DNA from: Verticillium longisporum
Taxonomy: Eukaryota; Ascomycota; Sordariomycetes; Glomerellales; Plectosphaerellaceae
Length of the DNA stretch: 64,000 bases
Assembly (NCBI GenBank): GCA_019188255.1
Contig: JAETXT010000012.1
Location: 1,240,001-1,304,000 of the forward strand
Direction of reading: 5' to 3'
In this document: positions 11,178-22,430 of the stretch, one piece after another
Numbering within the stretch: position 1 is the first letter of the stretch
How the letters are laid out: each line of letters begins with the position of its first letter
Notes under the pieces: generated by a model
The model's input: only the letters and a program-made list of their open reading frames with translations
Databases searched by the model: none
What the model was told of the DNA's origin: nothing
Position numbers and translations under genes: made by a program

Positions 11178-13147
11178 CCACCAGACGAGGACTTCAAGTA
11201 TCAAAAGCGAAACAATGGGATCTCGTTCGTCAACATCATTGCTGGCCCCGAGCAAACATCAGAGGCGGCTCCACGAACTCAGTTGAGCCGCAGAACCGAT
11301 CTGGTTGATCTATCACAGCCATTGGAGAGACGCTTCAAGTTTGTCACTAAAAATCAAGAGCCCAGGAAACCGCGGGTCTTCCAGCCCAAGAAAACAACCC
11401 GGGCTATTCAAATCGACAGCAACAAGAAAATTAAGCCGCAGAAAGCGCAGACCAACGCCCCTCGCATTCTATCGAGCCAAGTCGGGCCGATATATCTCTA
11501 CGATCCAGCTCTTGCATCCTCGGAAGAAGTCGAGTCACTTGAGAAGGCTCTTGAAGAATTCCAGCAATGCTACCAAAGCGCACCCTATCTAAGCACAACC
11601 TCTTGGCGTGCTGAAGTATGGGCAACCCACAATTATTCTGTGCCAATGTCTGTGAGCAAGCAGAAGCTACTGCACCTATACATGCGATTTATCCCTTTCA
11701 AGATGTACCCTCTTGAATGCATTCTCAGTCACAACCCGACTCGGTCGCCGGAATTTTTCGAAAGGTTGCAAGTCACGCCGAATTCTCTTGTCTCCGTGAT
11801 TGTGGCAGGGACTTTGGTGGAGGCTGTTCTCAAGGGCGAACGGTGCAGTGACGACATGCTCGAGCAGGAGTCTTATGCTTGCGGCGTCGTCAACGGAGAA
11901 CTGCGGAAAATCGCGAGACTTCGTGGTCAGGAGGCCCACGGCATTATGGAGTGCATCTGCTCTATGGCCGTTGGAAGTGTATGGTCTCCATAAGCGGTGC
12001 CCAATGCTGAGTGACGATGGCTGACACAGTCTGACCACAGGCTCACCTAGGTCGGCACGACCACTGGCACATGCACATGAAGGGACTGAAGCAGATTCTT
12101 GAGATGACTGGTGGCATAGACAAAGAATGGACCTATGTAATGAACAAAGTGCGACGGTACGTCCTTCTACAGTTTTGCTCAGCATCATGGATGAAGTACT
12201 GACGCAGCGCATAGAGCCAATGTCAAGGCCGCGGCCGCACTAGCCACCATACCATACCTCGAGTATGAGAGGATATACGGCAATATATCAGACGCTCTCC
12301 CGAGGACAACGCGCGCACGCCTCTCCAAGGCTGTCAAGGGGATCCTGGCTTTCTGTAATGTGCAGGAGGTCATATGTGAATCCTTTGCCAGTCTCGTTCT
12401 TTTCAGTCATGCCGTCTCAACAGCCCTGGCCGCCAAGAAGCGCACCATTCTCTATGACCCGGAGGTTTTTATCGAAGAGTGGCTATGGGTCATGTACCAG
12501 CTCATCCGCTTCCCGGGGTGCTACGTGACGAGAGCACACAGATCCCAAGTATTGAGCTTGATCTCAACCTGGGCGAGCGTCGCTACAAGGAGCCCATTGT
12601 TAGAGGCTCACGGTACTGTGCGCCAGGCAGGCTCGTGCCCGCTCACGCGAACAACATCCTCGAGCCGGCGTTGCGTCTCGCTGGGTTGCTCTATGTGGAT
12701 GCGCTTGTCCCTGATGAGCCAAGGACACTAAACGGGTATGCGGTACTTCTGGGGCTTCTCACGACGGCCATTGATACCATACTCAAGCACCTGGCGGCGC
12801 GAGGGTGGGAATATGAAGATGATGCCGCCTTCGACGATGGACTCCCAGCCATGGCGGTCATGAAGCCAGTCCTGATATGGATTGGCTTGACAGGGTACGT
12901 TATCGCATGGACGGGTGATGGAGAGCGGTTCTGGGGCCTAGGAAGGTACGACCGTAGCATGTACTGCGAGTGTTTGGCCAAGGTCATCGGGTCCACGCCA
13001 CAGAGTGTTGACGCGTTACTTGAGAGCGATCTGGCTCTATGTGGTCTTTTGGACCCAAAGAACTTGTTGCGGAAGGAAATCGCAACAAAAACACTCTTGA
13101 AGGGGATTCTGAAAGAGTATAGCAATGGAGAGGAGTTCAAGTGTTGA
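11178..13147 (+). CDS. Fungal_trans_2 (DUF3468) regulator, disrupted
   Basis: The coding exons are about 11178-11978, 12041-12156 and 12215-13147. The protein has a short basic N-terminus (KPRVFQPKKTTR), then the helical Fungal_trans_2 region: IYLYDPALASSEEVESLEKA, EAHGIMECICSMAVGSAHLG, and ALRLAGLLYVDALVPDEP near the C-terminus. There is no Zn2Cys6 cluster, as in many members of this family. Two defects are visible. First, the frame that reads DEDFKYQKRNNGISFVNI has no ATG; the only one upstream (11163) meets TAG TGA at 11172-11177. Second, the frame drops by one base at the GGGG of 12515-12518, between QLIRFPG and VLRDESTQIPS. A 53-nt intron at about 12488-12540 could bypass the second defect, but its GTCATG donor is weak and it would remove plausible coding sequence. 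It may be a decaying gene or an assembly error. Confidence 0.7.
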
Positions 13148-13559
13148 TTTTGACGGAAGCGGGGGCTGCTGGTGATGGGGTTTGATACACGTGAATGGAA
13201 ATGACTGGAGTACTTGTACTATGATAATACAGAAAATGTCATGTTCTCACAGGAGTCATCGATTGTTCTCACGGAAGTCGTTTGCCAACAGCAACATTGC
13301 TTGAGTCGATGTGACAAATGCCTATCTACAAGCATGTTTACTGTCCCCCTTCTCTGCCAGCTCGCGGTGTTCACCAAGAAAGTTTATGCTCCACTTTTCC
13401 CTCTACTTTTGTCGGTGTGTGTGTCGCATCTCGCAATCTCAACTGCTTCTCGTCAGACAGACTCTGCAGGAATTCATCTCATCAGCAATTGAAGGAGCGA
13501 ATACTGAGTAGTCTCGCTATCTGTCGTAACGTCAAAGCCCCGAGGCTCACTGGATAGTC
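13148..13559. other. Intergenic gap upstream of the EBP-like gene
   Basis: No gene is seen. It should contain the 3' UTR of the regulator and the promoter of the EBP-like gene. Confidence 0.5.
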
Positions 13560-14628
13560 ATGGCCGACCGTGATGCGGGAGATATGTCGTCCATACACCC
13601 CTATTACCCCCAGGGTATCCTCATCCCCCACTACGCCGCGAACGAGACGCCCCTCCCTCAAGTCCTGGTCCCCTTTGTCGCCGTCCTGCTTCTGCCCATA
13701 CCGATCGCTTTTGTGACCTCGCGACTGATCAAGCCTTCCCTCGGAGGCCTCGACCGCTTCGCCGTGTGCTGGTTTGCCCTCGGCGCGTTTCTGCATTGCT
13801 GCTTTGAAAGTGAGTCCTCCTTAGCAAGGGATCGACTACCTACGAGGTGGACGGCACTGATGCCTAGCAGGCTACTTTGTCTGGAACCATGCGACGTTGG
13901 CAGGTCTCCAGTCGCTCTTCGCCCAGGCGTGGAAGGAATACGCCCTCTCCGACTCGCGCTACCTGACGTCCGACCCGTTTGTGGTTTGCGTCGAGGCTCT
14001 CAGCGTTGTGCGTCTCTTCTGCCCTCCTCCACAAGGCCGGCAGGCAACTAGCCTTTTGGGCCTTTGGGGGCCAAACGAGCGACGGTGATGCAGATTCGTC
14101 ATCTCGCCTCCCGTGATGCATGTGGCAGAACAAACGCTGACGAGATTCTCTTCCCCAGATGATCTGGGGTCCCATCTCCCTCTCTGTCACGTTCGCCATT
14201 CTCTCGGGCAGCCGCCTCCGCCACCCGCTGCAGCTCATCATATGCGTGGGCCACCTATACGGCGTGGCGCTGTACTACTCCACGAGCCTCGCGGAGCGGG
14301 CCCTCGTCGGGACGCTGCACAGTCGGCCGGAGGTGCTGTATTTCTGGGTCTACTATGTCGGGTTCAACGCGCCTTGGGTTGTTGTGCCGCTCAGTGAGTT
14401 CCCACCCTCCTCCCACTTCTCCGTTTGTCGAAAGCAATACCCCCGAGGAAACCTGGCGATCGGGAGCCTGGATTGAATGCCGGCTAATGCGATGCAGTTC
14501 TTCTCGTACAAAGCCTCAGAGCTATGAGCAGGGCGTTCCAGGCATTGGAGGAGAAGGAGACGGCCGAAGCTGCGCTCGCGAGCCGAAAAGGTGATGCTGC
14601 CACCTCGGAGGGGAAGAAGACTCGGTGA
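13560..14628 (+). CDS. EBP-like (EXPERA) sterol delta8-delta7 isomerase family protein
   Basis: Four exons: 13560-13809, 13871-14007, 14159-14393 and 14498-14628 (250 aa). The protein has four or five hydrophobic helices and short cytosolic ends, as in emopamil-binding protein. Conserved elements in order are CFESYFVWNH, WKEYALSDSRYL, CVEALSVMIWGP, HPLQLIICVGHLYG, and YYVGFNAPWVVVP with the Asn/Trp pair known to line the EBP pocket. A Lys-rich C-terminus (EGKKTR) could act in ER retention. Human EBP isomerises the delta8 sterol double bond in the ER. Most ascomycetes use the unrelated ERG2 protein for that step, so this protein may have a different or redundant substrate. All four exons keep frame, with canonical splice sites. 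Confidence 0.85.
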
Positions 14629-15145
14629 CGGGGCACCCAGAATGCCATGCACGGGCAGGACATGGTTTTGGTCTTGACCCGGAGATGATTTCCCGATTGC
14701 TGCCTTTCGAATCGAAAGCTGCCCGTCCGAGTGCAACGGCGGCAGTGGCAGTGCCGCGTGAGGTGACGGAGCTTGGTTCGAGATGTTCGTCGCTCCGCCA
14801 GGCTGGTGGTACCACCTTGTCGATGCAGACACGAGAGTTGGGCGGCCGAAACGCGCCAATGGGGGCACCTCAATGGGGGCAGATGGATCCCGCTATCGCC
14901 ATGAGGGGTAGTCTGGCCCCAAGGTAGTCGGTCAGCAACCAGATTGACTGGACGACTCATCAAATCTAGCTCTTGCTTGAGTGCTGCGATAGAATCGTAA
15001 TTCCCAGTGTTCCCTTTTCATTCATCTTCAACTGTCTTTACAGATTCAACTTGCAGTTCAGCCTTGGTTGTTGCTTCCCTTTACCTGTCGTTGCATCTCG
15101 AGACAGAACACACCCCGCGTCACGAACCAGGCCAGCACCCTCAGC
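14629..15145. other. Intergenic gap between EBP-like and GIG1-like genes
   Basis: No gene is recognised. A pyrimidine-rich stretch precedes the next start codon, as is common in fungal 5' leaders. Confidence 0.5.
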
Positions 15146-15832
15146 ATGGGTGACCCAGCACCAGCAGAAACCCCTTTCCCGCTCACTGAGACGGACAAGG
15201 CGGTGCTGGCTCTCACGGACGAAGAGTTCAAATCGCACGATTGGGAGGATTTGAAATCAACAATCGGTAGGCTTTATTTTCATTTGATCTCTTGACGACT
15301 CCCGCTGATGACTCCCACAGAGGCCAACAGGCTGGAGGTCTTCAAGCGCAAGCCGTCCGACCTGCGCCGGTACATGAAGTGGACGACGGAGACCAAGGCC
15401 GAGTATGGCTCAATGACACACTATCTTCTCGCCCACCGCCTCCCCAAAGCCTGGGGCGCCCCGCCCTTCACACCGACCTCGACCGTGCCCTTGGCCGAGC
15501 CGGCCGACTACCGCGTCCTCATCAACGACTGGCCCTACGGCCTGACGCCCGAGATCACCCACATTGTCGTCTGGTCGCGCACCCCCATCGAGACGGACCC
15601 TGAGTCGGGCGACGTGACGACCGAGAGCAGGCGGCTGATTCAAGAGTTCGTCGACCGATACTTCGCAGACGCCTTGGGAGCAGACGGCAAGGAGCGCGTG
15701 CTGTGGTTCAAAAATTGGGTCGCCCTGCAGAGCGTCCGCGCGCTGGAGCACTTCCACGTGCTGGTCCGGAACGCGGACCCCGAGCTGCTGAAGTCATGGG
15801 CTGAGGAGAAGCCATGGCACCGTGGCGAGTGA
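15146..15832 (+). CDS. GIG1: GIG1-like DUF3605 protein (N-acetylglucosamine-induced)
   Basis: Two exons, 15146-15266 and 15321-15832 (210 aa), with a 54-nt intron. The protein matches the DUF3605 family: FPLTETDKAVLALTDEEF, then an alpha/beta region with YRVLINDWPYGLTPEITHIV, VVWSRTP, LWFKNWVALQSVRALEHFHV and a final hydrophilic tail. The Candida albicans member GIG1 is induced by N-acetylglucosamine. The biochemical role of the family is unresolved. There is no signal peptide or membrane helix, so it is probably cytosolic. Its 3' end faces that of the SND2 gene across about 150 bp. The family assignment is strong; the induction in this organism is inference. Confidence 0.85.
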
Positions 15833-15980
15833 CGGCGCCAGAACCAGAGAGACGGCGGTTTGCGCAACGTGCACACGACAGATACAAAGTCTAGACCAGG
15901 AAAGAATAGAAACTTGCAGCGTTCCCTCGAGCGAGTCCAAGATCTCTTGGCCATCGGACCGCGCTCCCCTCCAGGCCTAC

Positions 15981-16469
15981 TTAAGCAGCACGTCGCTGCC
16001 GCCTGTTGCCGGCCGGCGCAGCCTCGGCCCCCTCGGCGTTGTTGGCGGCACCCAGGCCGGCCATGCCCTTGGCGGCGCCCATGAGGCCGTAGCCGGCGTA
16101 GGCGCCGTACGCAGGGACGGCGAGCCAGAGGAGCCAGCCGCCGTTGCCGAAAAGGATGACGACCACGACGGAGGCCCAAGTGACCCAGACGACGTCGAAC
16201 ATGTACTCGGTCAGACCAGCAGAGGCGAGGTCCTCACCAGCGGTGCGCAGGGCGCCGCTGGCGTCGTACGTGGGGCGTCCGGAGCGCTCGGGGACGAACT
16301 GGCAGAAGGAGGGGGGGGCCGGGTGGGGGAAGGACCAGAAGAGCGAGCGGGAGCGGAAGAGGAAGTGGAAAGCCAGGAAAGCAACGTTGACGGTGGCAGA
16401 GCCAATGTGGAGGTTGTTGAGAGCCGCCGTGTTGGACTTGGCGCGGTCCTTCTTTGCTTTTTGGGCCAT
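15981..16469 (-). CDS. SND2: SND2/TMEM208 ER membrane targeting protein
   Basis: A single-exon gene of 162 aa on the minus strand. It matches the DUF788/TMEM208 family (yeast SND2/ENV10). It has a basic N-terminus MAQKAKKDRAKSN, a hydrophobic pair NVAFLAFHFLFRSRSLFWSF, the conserved loop GRPTYDASGALRTAGEDL, then GLTEYMFDVVWVTW and two further membrane helices with a small-residue-rich run. The C-terminus is basic (GNRRQRRAA). In yeast, Snd2 sits in the ER membrane and helps SRP-independent insertion of proteins with internal or C-terminal transmembrane segments. It lies divergent to CDC27 with 1.4 kb between the starts. Confidence 0.9.
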   Translation of the reverse strand: MAQKAKKDRAKSNTAALNNLHIGSATVNVAFLAFHFLFRSRSLFWSFPHPAPPSFCQFVPERSGRPTYDASGALRTAGEDLASAGLTEYMFDVVWVTWASVVVVILFGNGGWLLWLAVPAYGAYAGYGLMGAAKGMAGLGAANNAEGAEAAPAGNRRQRRAA

Positions 16470-17864
16470 GGTGGTGGTGGTGGGAGTGGTTGGATGAGGG
16501 GATTGCTGGTGGCGATGTGAGGCGTTTCAAACCGAGGATGGAGAGCGCCTTGTGCTGGGATTTGGGCGGTGGTCGGTGATTGTGAGTTGAGCCTCAGTGA
16601 AAGCGCCGTCCGGAATGACCGATATGTGGGTGTGATGGATGGAGCTGCACGTGAGCTCGTGAGGTGTGTCTGGCGAGTGACGACATGTTTCTGGACGTTT
16701 CCGCTCGGCGAGGCAACGTGGTGATGTGGCGTAACAGAGGAATTCTGGTGGCTGGAGCTTGCTTGCCGCATGCATTCGACTGGCAACGGCGAACATGGCA
16801 CTGGCAAGCGCCAGACAGCGTGTGTCAGGGCTTAATGGGTGCCAGGCAGGCGCAACGGGGCGGGTGCAGAGGTGTGAACCCCTGTCGAAGAAATGGGGCA
16901 ATCCATCATCGTTCCAGCGGCTGGGCGCTTCCCTGTTCACTGGACGTTCACGCACCCGCATCCGTTGCGGTTGCCCTGTTGCCAGGGCGAGCTTGCCAGG
17001 CAGTCGCATCAGCCAATCACAGCCACCCAGCCACCGAAGCACAGCGCGAAGGCAGTCGCCGCCGTCAACACCAAACATCCCACGAACCCGCCCGAGCCAT
17101 CCTCACGACTCGGTCTCCCCTTTCGTGCCCTGTCCCTTCTCTCCGTTGGGCGTAGCGGAAGATCGAGAGAGCTCGTCAAACTTGATACAGAACCCCTTCA
17201 ATGGGCCCCTTTGTTCTTTCTTCGTCCCTCTATCTTCCGACGGGAGCTTCCTAGCTGTCCCTTTTCTGCTTCGAGTGCGCCTTCACCTTGCCTGTCTCCC
17301 CTTGTCGAGAAAACCCAAACAGACCGGGCCCCACCATTCGACCAACATCGCGACCCCTCGGCCAGTCGGCACGACCTGCGATCTTTATCCTCCTGTCCCA
17401 GTAGCGATTGCGGTCCAAACGTTTCGCCACCTGCTTCGCGACTGCCCGTCTGCGGCATCCAAACAGACGACAAGAGCGCAACCAACCCACCTACTACACC
17501 AACCTACCCTCGACCGCCCTGGATAGGTGAAGCGTGCATGAGCTGCTAGGGCTTGCCACGACGACGACTACAGGCGGATTGCAGGCGATTCATCGCCGAG
17601 CAAACCTTGCTAGAAGCTACACCTGACATCGGCTGGCCTTGCTGTTCGTCGCATCCCACCGCATGACTGATTGTTGGTCGTGTTGTCGTTCGCCAGCCAC
17701 CGCCCCAGCAGCGACCGCGACCACCAAAAACAGCGACGAAGAAGTTCACCAGCAATTCTGTATCTGGCGAGCATCACTCAAATCGACCGTTTCCATGGCC
17801 CTGGTTCGCCGACGATAATAGTACCGCCCCCTTAATATTCTCGACGTGAATACCAGTCGTCGTC
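16470..17864. other. Divergent promoter region, SND2 / CDC27
   Basis: No gene is called. Long overlapping open frames exist, but they are Pro/Ser/Arg-rich in several frames at once, which is typical of a GC- and CT-rich leader. The stretch probably holds both promoters and a long CDC27 5' leader. Confidence 0.5.
17011..17020 (+). promoter_or_regulatory. CCAAT box in SND2/CDC27 divergent region
   Basis: The sequence AGCCAATCAC contains a CCAAT core at 17013-17017 with the favourable flanks bound by the fungal HAP/CBC complex. It lies 0.54 kb from the SND2 start and 0.85 kb from the CDC27 start. Function is inferred from motif and position only. Confidence 0.4.
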
Positions 17865-20425
17865 ATGGCCCCGTCAAGTACAGCCATCACTGGTCTTCTC
17901 CGCCAGGTCGTATATTACCACCTCGACAACAACTCTTACGAGAATGCGCTCTTCTTTGCCGAAAAGCTTGCTGCCCAGGACCCGAAAGCGAGCGAGTCCA
18001 CACATCTCCTCTCCTTGTGCCATTTCCGACTCGGCGACCATCGATCTGCCTTTGACTTCAGTAGGGCATCCGCGAACCGGGGATCCAACCTGGGCACAAT
18101 ATGGGTCTTTGCCCAATCATGTCTTTACCTAGAGCGCTTTCGCGACGGCATCAGCGTTCTTGAGAAGACACGCGATCGCTGGGTGAACACGTCACATCTC
18201 GGCAAGCATACCGCAGTCGCGCGGTCGATGTGCCCGGACGAGGCTACTGTGCTATGCTTGCTAGGCAAGCTCTACCGCGCATACGATGATCGCAAAAAGG
18301 CTGCCGAATGCTTTGAGAATGCGCTCAAAACTAATCCCTTCATGTTCGACGCATTCCAAGCTCTTTGTGACCTTGGTGTCACCGTCAGGGCAGCCAACAT
18401 CTTCCGCGTCAACGATACTATCACGCAAGCCTTCACGCAGGACTTGACGGCTGCGTCGGCGGATCTCAAAGATAGCTCAGCCGTCAATTTCCTTGAGCCC
18501 ACGACGAAGAAGGCCTCCGCTCGTAACGTGATGGAGGTGGCAGACCCTTTCGAGCTATCACGTGTGCCTGGCCACCACGACACAGCATTCGCACTGAGCG
18601 CGGGTCCTGCGGAGTCAGAGGAGAATGATTTCATGTCCAAGATAACAGCTGCCAGGACACGGCTGGCGCATCCCACAGCGGGCAACGGGTCCATCGACGT
18701 CATGGAAACACCAACCGGCCCTCTACCAGTGGTCGACGCGCATGCTGCACGCACAGCCTCGAATTTCGCCATCAGCGACGTACCACCAGCAGCACCGACC
18801 CGTAGGACCAGAACAGCACCTGCGCCGCAAGCAGAGGGTGCCTTCATGGAGGCCCCGCCCCCAAGGATGGGGTACCGTCTGGGCGCGAAGCGAGCTGTGC
18901 GGTCCCAAGACAAGGGCCAGGAGCAGCCCGTTGAGACTCTGCCTGATCAGCCGAGCGGCCTGTCGCGATCGTCAGCTGTTGCGGCAGAAAGGAAACGAAC
19001 GGTATCCGGCCACCCCGTCGTCTCCAGGCAGCAGTCCGAGGAGCCCATCACCCGAAGAAGTGCGCGCCTCAACATGTTCAAGCCGTCAGCCGCCAAGACG
19101 AATTCCGGCGCATCCACTATCGGTGCCACCGCCACCCGGGAGCTGAAGAAGGCTAGGCCCCCTATCTCCCGGGCATTCCGTCCCGGATCTAGTGGCTCCA
19201 GCGTGGGCAGAGTTGTTAGCGGCAACCGGAACCCCCGTCAAGAGGAGCATAGCATGGATGTCGACCACGCCGAGACCTCGCGTGTTAAAGAGCCTCCCGC
19301 TGTCCAAGCAGCTGTCGTCAAGCCGCCCCCTCCAGAGCCGGATCATCTCAAGATTGAGGAGTCTCTGAAGTGGATCATGGACCTGCTGAGAAAGACAGGG
19401 ACCGGGTATTTTGCTGCCTCACAATTCCGCGGGCACGATGCAGTGCAGTCTTACAGCAGCTTGCCCAGGAGCCAGCAGGAGACGCCTTGGGTACTGGCAC
19501 AAGTAGGAAAAGCTCATTATGAGCAAGCGGCGTACGCCGAGGCAGAGAAGTATTTTAGGAAACTGCGAGTCTTGGCACCTTCGCGGATGGAAGACATGGA
19601 GGTCTACTCTACAATCCTTTGGCACCTGAAACGCGAGACTGATCTCTCGTTTTTGGCTCACGAGCTTATCGACTCGGAATGGCTGGCACCACAAGCGTGG
19701 TGCACGCTAGGAAATGCATGGTCCTTGGCAAGAGAACCGGACCAGGCGCTGCGGTGCTTCAAACGGGCGACTCAGGTTGACCCCAAGTTTGCCTATGCCT
19801 TTACGTTGCAGGGTCACGAGCACGTTGCGAACGAAGAATACGAAAAGGCACTGGGAGCGTACCGACAGGCAATTACTGCCGACCAGCGCCACTACAACGC
19901 TTACTATGGCATGGGCAAGGTGCATGAGAAGCTAGGCAACTACGACAAGGCTAGGATCCACTTCCACACGGCGTCCATGATCAACCCGACGAATGCAGTG
20001 CTCATCTGCTGCGTGGGCAGTGTCCTTGAAAAGCAAAAGCAGATGGGCTTGGCACTCCAGGCCTTCACCAAGGCCACCGAGTTGGCACCACGAGCTGCGC
20101 AGACTCGGTACCAAAAGCTCGAGCTCTCCTGGCTGTCGGCCAGCTCGAAGCCGCGCAGAAGGAACTTTTGATACTCAAAGACTTGGCCCCTGACGAGGCA
20201 AACGTGCATTTCCTCTTGGGTAAGATGTACATTCGCACTGGCGAGAAGCAGTCGGCCGTGCGGCACTTCACCGTCGCTCTCGCACTGGATCCGAAGGTAA
20301 GCTGGCTGCCTCGTTGTGACTCACGAGGCGTGCCGCTAACAGGCAAGCAGGCAAGCCCACAAGTCAAGGAGGCAATCGAAAGTATAGAGGACGATCAGGG
20401 AATGGAAGACTCCCTCATGACATGA
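17865..20425 (+). CDS. CDC27: CDC27/APC3 subunit of the anaphase-promoting complex (apparent frameshift)
   Basis: The gene encodes the TPR subunit of the APC/C ubiquitin ligase (BimA in Aspergillus). It binds Cdh1/Cdc20 and Apc10 and drives mitotic exit. Exons are 17865-20296 and 20351-20425, about 835 aa if one missing base is allowed. The N-terminal TPRs (about 1-180) contain YYHLDNNSYENALFFAEKL and LGKLYRAYDDRKKAAECFEN. A disordered Ser/Pro/Arg centre follows, then C-terminal TPRs from about 515, such as LGNAWSLAREPDQALRCFKR and YYGMGKVHEKLGNYDKARIH. At 20113-20118 the frame breaks. TRYQK is followed by a stop-bound frame, while the -1 frame gives ARALLAVGQLEAAQKELLIL, the expected TPR. 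The gene is essential, so a sequencing deletion is the likely cause. The intron 20297-20350 has a GCTAAC branch site. Confidence 0.92.
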
Positions 20426-21158
20426 GGCCTATTCGAATTTTGATTTAAGAGCCGTACCTCAAAGGCGTGTCACTACATTGGCAGTAATGGTTTGGGAAGC
20501 CGGCGCGATCGTCGGTTGAATGGTGTGGAATGACTGGGCTGGGGTCGAGGAGATTGGACTGGTCTCCTCATTGCGGGGAGCGGTGCTATTGCACCCCCAG
20601 TACGACGGCACGACATGACGTTTCGACGACGCATGGCATGGTACGGCGTTTAGGAAAGCAACGAATTCTGGGGTGGAACTGAGGGGCGGTTGGGTGAGCC
20701 ACATTGCGGGCAGTTGGAGGAGGCAACATGCTTTTCGTGTACACATATACCAAAGCTCAGCATCCGCGGAAAGGTGGAGCTGGGAAGGCGCTTGCCCCTA
20801 CGTTCAAGAGTATGGAATAAAGTGCCTGTCGACGCTTGAACAACAACAGCATACGCGAGCCTGTTTGGTGAGAGTGCTCGTCAATTCAGTACCACTTCTC
20901 GTGGTGGACATGCGGGTGAGGTGATGACCCATGTCGCGAAGATTGTGGGTTGAACTCGATGGGATGTTTGACGTCCAATGAACTCGGGGCCAGGGAGGTG
21001 CAGCACGTGTGCAGGAAGAGAGCTCGGACCAGGTCAGGTCCGCCCCACCCTCCTCCACCCTCCGAAACAAGCACCAACGGGTGCGCGCACCCCAGACCCC
21101 GGCAGACTACAGAAACGCGCTTCCTGGGCTCCCGACTGTGACTTGCGAAATCCAAGCC

Positions 21159-21203
21159 AGAAAATAGGGACGGCCATTGCCATTTTGCATGTCCCTATTT
21201 TCT
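21159..21203. repeat. 13-bp perfect inverted repeat upstream of histone H4
   Basis: The arms AGAAAATAGGGAC (21159-21171) and GTCCCTATTTTCT (21191-21203) are exact reverse complements, separated by 19 nt. The element lies about 250 bp upstream of the H4 start codon. It could be a dyad operator or form a hairpin; no known factor site is claimed. Confidence 0.8.
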
Positions 21204-21302
21204 CGCCCCACCCAAAACAGGCTAGCGCCGCTCTGGCTGATCTGGTGCACCACCTGCACCTGCAATCAGTAACTGTTCCCCCCTGCGCACCTTTATTTAT
21301 CG

Positions 21303-21348
21303 CCTTCCCCTCTCCTCCTCCACTCTCCTCTCTTCCCTCTTCCACCAC
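21303..21348 (+). promoter_or_regulatory. CT-rich promoter/leader tract of histone H4
   Basis: A near-pure pyrimidine run on the coding strand precedes the H4 start by about 100-150 bp. Such CT tracts are typical near transcription starts of highly expressed filamentous fungal genes. Confidence 0.5.
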
Positions 21349-21451
21349 GATATCACAACACCGCGTCTCTATCAACGTCATCATCAACATCGTCAACTTT
21401 TGACGCGTTTATCACCAACCCACTTCATCACACTCTCACCCCACATTCAAA

Positions 21452-21973
<522 letters not shown>

Positions 21974-22430
21974 GCAGCTTTCCCTCGGAATGCTGTTACC
22001 TCTTCTGCACGCACATACAATACCCTCTGCTCGCGTTCTTCTCGTCGCGTCTGTCTGGTCTTTGGTGATCGGGTGGCTCGGCTCGGACTCGGCGTGACGT
22101 GTAGATTGGTTCTTTTGGTCTTGTTTCCCACACATGTCGGTATGCCCCGGCTGGCGGGATTTGGTTCTATATGGCGTTGGCGGATCATGAAACTCGGGCA
22201 CACGATAGTAGGAGGCATCAGGATGATGCCCTCCGTATGAATACCACTACTACCACATTTGGTAACCTAATCACGTCTTCGCCTATCTGTAGTGACTGTG
22301 CTGCATCTGATGAGCCGCGAGCCTGATCTGTGCTTCGAATTGAACGCATTCTTGTGTTTACTTCTGTTACATACGGGTATCTGTCCTCATTGTGCTTCAA
22401 CATCTCTATTCATAACCTCTGACAGATGGA
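21974..22430. other. Convergent 3' region, H4 / TRS20
   Basis: The gap lies between two convergent genes and should hold their 3' UTRs. No gene or clear processing signal is seen. Confidence 0.5.

Larger units (their letters stand above)
20426..21451. other. Intergenic gap and histone H4 promoter
   Basis: No gene is seen. No H3 gene is present on the other strand, although H3 and H4 are often paired in fungi. The right third contains an inverted repeat and a CT-rich tract, both listed separately. Confidence 0.55.

Noticed and set aside
16759..17549. Two overlapping long open frames (255 and 218 codons) upstream of CDC27
   Set aside because: Both are Pro/Ser/Arg-rich in different frames of the same GC-rich leader, and neither has a domain or matching splice structure.
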